Shown here: piece after piece, positions 6,416 through 10,375 of the stretch | Layout: every line of letters begins with the position of its first letter | Position numbering within the stretch: the first letter of the stretch is position 1 | NCBI GenBank assembly: GCA_041663325.1 | Contig: JBAZRN010000032.1 | Coordinates: forward strand, 1-10,375 | Direction: 5' to 3' | DNA from: CAJBLF01 sp041663325 | GTDB lineage: Bacteria; Patescibacteriota; Gracilibacteria; Absconditabacterales; Absconditicoccaceae | DNA: 10,375 nt | Notes under the pieces: model-generated | The model's input: the letters and a program-made list of their open reading frames with translations, nothing else | The model's database searches: none | What the model was told of the DNA's origin: nothing | Position numbers and translations under genes: made by a program

Positions 6416-7804
6416 TTAGAAATTTACCACTTTACTATAACAATTCGTCATATCTTCTCAGTTGATATTCCATGTAAAACATTTGGATCATCCATCTCTG
6501 TATTCACCGACAAATGCAAATGTGCCTCTATCCTGAGCTTTGGAAAGGGTAAATACCTGTTCGATAGTTCACATTTCTCCATCATAATTAAAGATAACCA
6601 CGATAGGATATTCACGGATATTCTGCATTCTGAAATCTATGTCAGGAGCATAGATAGTTGCATCCAGTCATGGTTGCGAAATAGTAATGCCATTGATTTC
6701 CGCTTCATACAGATTCTTATAATAGATTGAATGCGCTTTGTACTCCACTAAAGGCAATCCTATATTAGTAAGCGAACCCTGAAATAAAGCAGTTGCCACA
6801 CCGCACAATCAGCCTCCATATATTTTCTTGGGTACTCATCCGATCGTTGCATATCCATATGTATATACACGTTTTCCATCAGATGCGCTATAATGGAATT
6901 CATGGGCGAGAGAAAACACTTCATCAGATAAAATGAGTCTCACATTACCGATATTGTAAAACGCTGTAGAAATGTTATATCTCCTATAATCTGGATCAGT
7001 ATTGGTTCTTGTCTTCCAAGAAATTAATTCATATCAAAGATCTCTCAGATCCTGCTCATTTTTAAAGAGAAAGATATTTTGTAATTGTGCATATTCGCCT
7101 GTACTGATGGTTATAGGTTTAAATCCAAGATATTTGCCGTATTGCTGAACATCAAAAAAATTATCCTGAAATCCCGTCAATTTGTCTTCCAGGAAAACAT
7201 CCAATGCATCATTTGCTTCGATATTTTTTAAGACATGAAAATCTCATGATTGGGCGATGATAGCTAGATTGCCATTTCTTTGATATGGTTGATCATTGAA
7301 ATCCTTATATCCATTATCTATCATGAACTTGAGTATGGTGATTCTTAGCTTATGGAAAAAATCATCAAAACTTTGACTTGCCGTCAATAGACTACTAATC
7401 GTATTTTGATCAATCTCATACACGACTTCCTGATCAGAAGCGTTATGGACAGCATCAGTCGTAGATAAAAGAGTATCATCACGAGAATTACTTTCTAAAG
7501 GAGTAGCATCTCCCGATGAAACAATAGCATTTCAAGTACTAGCAATATCTAAAGTGCTAGCATACCCTGATAAAGCAGTATCATAATCCAACAAAATATT
7601 ACCTTCCAAATTTGATAAAGTATTCCTTTCCAAAGAAGTGTCACTTTCTAAAGGAGTAGCATAACCTGATAAAGTAGTAGTAGCCAAAACATTATCCTCC
7701 AGACCACTGGTATAGTTTTTTGATCCAAAAATAATCCAAAATCATCCTCATAAGAAAAGGAATAGAAGCAGACCGAATAAAATTTTTTTGCGCATAGTAT
7801 TCAT
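6416..7804 (-). CDS. VanW-family membrane-anchored protein 1, with repetitive linker
   Basis: 462 residues with about 11 TGA read as Gly. A hydrophobic N-terminal segment (about 8-27, with Gly-Gly-Gly from two TGA) anchors it, so the rest is probably outside the membrane. Residues about 40-118 form a Thr/Ser/Leu/Asp-rich linker with internal repeats (ATPLES twice, LSGYA twice). A middle domain follows (FLFKNEQDLRDLGYELISWKTR). The C-terminal VanW domain contains YGGGLCGVATALFQG with C334, EYKAHS, then QPGLDATIYAPDIDFRMQNI and REYPIVV. VanW takes its name from vancomycin-resistance clusters, but its biochemical role is unknown; an envelope role is likely. It contains no CGA or CGG. ATG 7804 (MNTMRKK) is used; ATG 7795 is equally possible. 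Own promoter at 7841-7868; VanW protein 2 lies upstream, and tgt starts 122 nt downstream. Confidence 0.88.
7480..7690 (-). repeat. degenerate coding repeats in the VanW 1 linker
   Basis: The + strand shows recurring blocks such as CTAAAGGAGTAGCAT (near 7496 and 7651) and a related CTAAAGTGCTAGCAT (near 7551), each close to a CCTGATAAAG-like or CCGATGAAAC block. Translated on the minus strand they give the repeated LSGYATPLES-type peptide. Imperfect internal duplication is the simplest origin. Confidence 0.6.
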
Positions 7805-7840
7805 ATCGGGATAAAAAATAACAGTGTATTTGACAACACA

Positions 7841-7868
7841 ATTATATCCCAAAAAGAAAATTTGTCAA
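7841..7868 (-). promoter_or_regulatory. strong promoter of VanW protein 1
   Basis: On the minus strand: consensus TTGACA (7868-7863), 16-nt spacer, consensus TATAAT (7846-7841). Predicted start near 7834, leader about 30 nt. It sits just after the terminator of the upstream VanW 2 gene. Confidence 0.85.
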
Positions 7869-7880
7869 ATTTTAGAAATC

Positions 7881-7907
7881 AAAAAAAGCTACTCAGTCGA
7901 GTAGCTT
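7881..7907 (-). terminator. intrinsic terminator of VanW protein 2
   Basis: On the minus strand AAGCTACTC, a four-base loop, and GAGTAGCTT form a perfect 9-bp stem (7907-7886) followed by a T tract (7887-7881 complement). It ends the VanW 2 transcript 39 nt after its stop and separates the two paralogues into independent units. Confidence 0.9.
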
Positions 7908-7945
7908 ATTAATGCTATATTTTGTAACCATTTTATATTAATATT

Positions 7946-9025
7946 TTACCATCATGATACTGAATTATAACAGCTTTTAAACGGCACACCATTTGCTTCC
8001 CACGTATAACAGTTTCATTTATGACCCATATATTCCAACGTTCCGCGATCTTCTTCATGACTCAAGACGAATAATTCCTCCATTCCTCCGCGAGTTCAAT
8101 CATAATTCATGATGAGAACGACAGGATATTCACGGATATTTTTGAAGATGAAATCTTTGGTGCCTCCTGACATCCTATAAACTGCGACATCCAAACCAGG
8201 AATCCGATATTCTTTTCCGTTGATCTCATTTTGATACATATTTTTATATGTTCTGGTATGATTATATCTGGTCATGATTTCAAATGCTCTGTTAGGAAGG
8301 ATCATGGTATTGATTCCTCGAGAAGCGCCACAAATACCTCATCATCCGACTTTAGTGATTCATCACATGATAGCAAAACCAGCGACAAAACCACGTGTTC
8401 GATATTTGACAGCAGTATCATTATGCACCTCATTCATAAACGAGAATTCTTCATTGGTGTTGAGAACCCTCACATTACCGATATTCCGATATGAAATGGA
8501 GATATTATTTTTTCTCCAATCAGCATCATTATTTATTCTAGTTCTATATGAACTCACGACATATCACAGACCCTTGAGATCTTTTTCGTTTTTGAATAGA
8601 TATACATTCTGCAATTGTTTGATTTCATCATCATTCAAAGTAAGATTGTCCGTGAAAAATTTAGTCAAGCTAGAATAGAAAGGACGATCGTTATTCAATT
8701 TCTGAATCTTTTTTTCTAGTAAAATATCCAAGTCATCATTAATTTGGATACCGGTATTCACAATATAATCAGGATAGTCTGGATAAGTAGTTGATCCAGT
8801 AAGATGCATATTGTCGCTTCCAGGTCCAAATGGTATGGTCACAAAGCGATCAAACTTTTTTTCTATCAATTGTTGTATCGCCTGTATTCTCAAATCTTGT
8901 ACAAGCACTTCTTGATTTCATCAAGTTCCCTCTTGAAAAAATCCAAACGCGACTGCAAGAGTAGAGACAAAGAGTACAGTAAATCCTGAGAATACAATGA
9001 GTATTCTTTTTCCTAAGTTGTTCAT
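7946..9025 (-). CDS. VanW-family membrane-anchored protein 2 (paralogue, modified core motif)
   Basis: 359 residues with about 10 TGA read as Gly. N-terminal hydrophobic anchor (about 8-30), then a domain alignable to VanW 1: YLFKNEKDLKGLGYVVSSYRTR, NIGNVRVL, GGGGICGAS with C232, PGLDVAVYRM, FIFKNIREYPVVLIMNYDG and a closing CYTWEANG..F.SCYN also found in VanW 1. The segment after the core Cys departs from its paralogue: GASxGINTMIL here, VATALFQG there. There are four CGA/CGG codons (180, 209, 236, 274). Codon 180 aligns with Tyr of the FYNIGN segment of VanW 1, fitting Trp; 236 and 274 are not decisive. It lacks the repetitive linker of VanW 1, which accounts for most of the length difference. 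Own promoter 9065-9092 and terminator 7881-7907. Likely an envelope protein; exact function unknown. Confidence 0.85.
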
Positions 9026-9064
9026 AATTTTTTTGTAAATAAAGTATAAAATAGACTAGAAGAA

Positions 9065-9092
9065 GTTATAAATATATGAAATAAAAAGTCAA
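9065..9092 (-). promoter_or_regulatory. promoter of VanW protein 2
   Basis: On the minus strand: TTGACT (9092-9087), 16-nt spacer, TATAAC (9070-9065), about 40 nt before the start codon. It has the same spacing as the VanW 1 promoter. A TGATATAAT motif a little upstream could be an alternative extended -10. Confidence 0.6.
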
Positions 9093-9142
9093 CACATAAA
9101 TATTATATCAAATAAATGTCAATTAACGGTGGGTATACACAC

Positions 9143-9238
9143 AAAAACTAGGGTTGTCAAGCTAATTCCATTGAACGACATCAGTCAAACTCTTGCATTT
9201 CATTTCTGTTTGAATATCTTCAAATCAAGCCAATGAGT
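9143..9238 (-). pseudogene. decayed 5' remnant of a second tgt gene
   Basis: Aligned without gaps to the first about 98 nt of the intact tgt (6293-6196), the + strand positions 9141-9238 match at about 72 of 98 bases by hand count. Translated on the minus strand it gives KIFKQKGNARVG then FNGISLTTLVF, against KILKQKGNARVG then LNGITLTTPVF in Tgt. Both in-frame TGA (Gly) codons of this stretch are kept. Many differences are at third codon positions, so the copy probably diverged as a functional gene before it was cut down. The start codon is replaced by ACT and similarity stops at VF, before any catalytic residue, so no product is expected. Confidence 0.75.
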
Positions 9239-9260
9239 CAATTTATCTACACAAAAGAGT

Positions 9261-9707
9261 ATGTTAGAACAAATTAAGTGAGAATTAAGCAAGCATAGTA
9301 AACCCGAAGAAAAAAAATGACTCTTCTTCTCGCTTTTTGACGTTAACGGAAAACTTCTCACGTCCAACGGAACCGTAGAGACAGACAAAACCATCAATGA
9401 ATTAACTGATCTTATTTACAACGGTCTCCTCGCTAAACACGAACACACCACAAAGACGGTAGTAATCGACATCATAGAATCATATTTTCAAGAAACCGAC
9501 ATCAACAAATTGCTTTCTTTACCGACCAAAGATTATGGAGTCTTTCTCGTAAACAACGAAACAAAGAAATCTTGAGCGATTTTGCCAAACACTAAAGGCG
9601 TCACCGACATCAAAACAGCACTCACCCTTATCAAACAAAAATACGGCATTAGCGGTAATGTCAGTATGTATAGTTTCAGAACAGAAAGAATTACGATAGG
9701 ATTGTAA
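9261..9707 (+). CDS. small unknown protein, weakly AMMECR1-like at its C terminus
   Basis: 148 residues with three TGA read as Gly (codons 7, 20 and near 106). No signal peptide or membrane segment, so probably cytoplasmic. The N terminus is charged; then a beta-like stretch (LFFSLFDVNGKLLTSNG) and a helix (INELTDLIYNGLLAKH). The C-terminal part has GVFLVNN..KKSGAILPNTKGV, a Lys-rich helix and SMYSFRTERITIG. The GAILPNTKGV ... FRTERI order faintly recalls AMMECR1-domain proteins, but length and spacing do not match well, so this is a guess. It has no CGA/CGG. It starts 23 nt from the tgt remnant and is divergent from VanW 2. The lipoprotein gene follows 34 nt downstream, so the two may share a transcript. 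Confidence 0.65.
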
Positions 9708-9741
9708 AAAGTATTTTTTACCCTTGTAATTATATATTCAT

Positions 9742-10158
9742 ATGAAAAAAACTTTACTATTGATTCTGCCTTTATTGTTTTTAGCTGGATGTGGACAAAC
9801 ACAACCAACTACTACACAGACACCTGCTACAACCACCACTAAGGACACAGTTGTCAATTGTGGTAACACCGATGATCCTAGTTGCGTATTTACTAATGTT
9901 ATCAGTAATTTCACAAATTGTCAGCCAGTTAAAGTGCTTATAACAATGGACGCTACCACAAATGCTCAAGCAACCATGATCATTTCCAAATGAGAAAATG
10001 GAGCATGTCGTTTTCAATTCACAGGTGCAGGCGTAGATCAGGATTGTCTTTTTGCTAAAGAAAACGTGAAACAAGATATAATCAAGGGAATGTTAGGTAT
10101 GGATAATATCCCCAACGATCCTATATTTCAAAATATAAAAGCTACTAGTTGTAAGTAA
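9742..10158 (+). CDS. cysteine-rich lipoprotein of unknown function
   Basis: 138 residues. MKKTLLLILPLLFLAGC is a typical lipoprotein signal: two Lys, a hydrophobic core and lipobox LAGC with the lipidated Cys at residue 17. A Thr/Pro/Gln-rich tether (about 19-35) follows, then a globular part with six more Cys (NCG, SCV, NCQ, ACR, DCL, SCK), enough for three disulfides outside the membrane. One TGA (residue 84, in ISKGENGACRF) is read as Gly; with the standard code the protein would stop there and lose three Cys. I do not recognise the family. It ends with CK; a terminator hairpin lies 130 nt further on. The four-Cys membrane protein elsewhere in the window could hint at thiol chemistry in the envelope, but they are far apart and no link is shown. 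Confidence 0.82.
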
Positions 10159-10204
10159 TAGAGCTCAATGGATAGTATATAATCTCAAAAAGCAAAAATT
10201 GGAC

Positions 10205-10232
10205 TTGACTTTGTTTTTCTAATTCATAAAAG
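10205..10232 (+). promoter_or_regulatory. possible promoter of a leader or small RNA before the zinc-ribbon gene
   Basis: TTGACT (10205-10210), 16-nt spacer, TAAAAG (10227-10232). The -35 is good and the -10 poor, but spacing equals that of the clearer promoters here. A transcript from about 10239 would reach the hairpin at 10289-10326 after some 50 nt. Confidence 0.35.
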
Positions 10233-10288
10233 TCTCAACACACTAAAATTAGGCATAATAGAAGAAAATGTGTGGCTAAAATAGATTG

Positions 10289-10326
10289 AAACAGTAGAAG
10301 AGAATTGCTTTATCTACTGTTTTTTT
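10289..10326 (+). terminator. intrinsic terminator or attenuator just before the last gene
   Basis: AAACAGTAGA (10289-10298) pairs over 10 bp with TCTACTGTTT (10313-10322) around a 14-nt loop, followed by a T tract to 10326. It may end the lipoprotein transcript; since the next ATG is at 10331, it could equally act as an attenuator in that gene's leader. The region 10159-10288 shows no other gene. Confidence 0.8.
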
Positions 10327-10330
10327 ATAT

Positions 10331-10375
10331 ATGGCAAATAAAATCTGTAATAAATGTTGAGAAGATAAAATAAAA
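10331..10375 (+). CDS. start of a zinc-ribbon protein (3' end outside the window)
   Basis: Only 15 codons are in view: MANKICNKCGEDKIK, with TGA read as Gly in CNKCG. The CxxCG knuckle close to the N terminus is typical of zinc-ribbon starts, including many HNH-type or mobile-element proteins, but nothing further can be said from 15 residues. With the standard code it would end after ten residues. The start lies 5 nt after the T tract of a strong hairpin, leaving no room for a ribosome-binding site downstream of it. Confidence 0.55.

Noticed and set aside
7480..7690. CRISPR-like or minisatellite array
   Set aside because: The repeats are degenerate, lack unique spacers of fixed length, and translate into a coherent linker in the VanW 1 frame.
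8231..8678. Plus-strand open frames at 8231-8494 and 8274-8678, and likewise at 5410-5619, 6091-6321 and 6392-6730
   Set aside because: They lie antisense to clearly recognised tgt and VanW genes and resemble no family.
10178..10183. TATAAT as a promoter -10 after the lipoprotein gene
   Set aside because: No -35-like hexamer at 15-19 nt upstream and no extended -10 TG; probably chance in AT-rich DNA.

Overview
Organism. The window reads as a low-GC Candidate Phyla Radiation bacterium of the Absconditabacteria (SR1) / Gracilibacteria group. With the standard code almost every gene is broken by TGA. Reading TGA as glycine (translation table 25) joins the pieces into full-length proteins, with about 70 in-frame TGA codons falling mainly on conserved glycines (FtsW, Tgt, VanW). 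A second deviation is visible. CGA and CGG sit where known families have tryptophan or another aromatic residue: the LNW motif of a DUF378 protein, RWAKR of Tgt, and the GA..WI loop of FtsW. A tRNA with anticodon UCG, discriminator G73 and no A20 lies in the same window. CGA/CGG therefore probably encode Trp here, while CGU, CGC, AGA and AGG remain Arg. As I recall, published codon-reassignment screens inferred this change for Absconditabacterales, so the window probably comes from that lineage.

Layout, left block (+ strand, 1-3891). A partial helicase-like protein is followed by an anchored HExxH zinc metallopeptidase, the division protein FtsW, an unknown protein 4 nt behind ftsW, and the tRNA(UCG) with its own terminator. 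Middle (3891-5129): a small four-cysteine membrane protein (-) and a DUF378 membrane protein (+) diverge from a region with inverted repeats. An orphan + gene with a good promoter follows; its end overlaps the end of tgt by 15 nt.

Right block (- strand, 5115-9240). Tgt, two tandem VanW-family membrane-anchored proteins with separate promoters, and a decayed 5' remnant of a second tgt. Far right (+ strand, 9261-10375): a small protein with a faint AMMECR1-like resemblance, a cysteine-rich lipoprotein, a strong hairpin terminator, and the start of a zinc-ribbon protein beginning 5 nt after the hairpin's T tract.

How it fits together. Much of the window concerns the cell envelope: FtsW, an anchored peptidase, two VanW proteins, a lipoprotein and small membrane proteins. 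Tgt and the tRNA serve translation. Short repeats have entered reading frames without breaking them: one GC-rich palindrome in two genes on opposite strands, and an ATTCA-type repeat in a third. No Shine-Dalgarno sequence is obvious before any start. The four clear promoters all have a TTGA-type -35, a 16-nt spacer and a TATA-type -10. No CRISPR array, transposase or phage gene was seen. No stretch over 300 nt lacks a gene.
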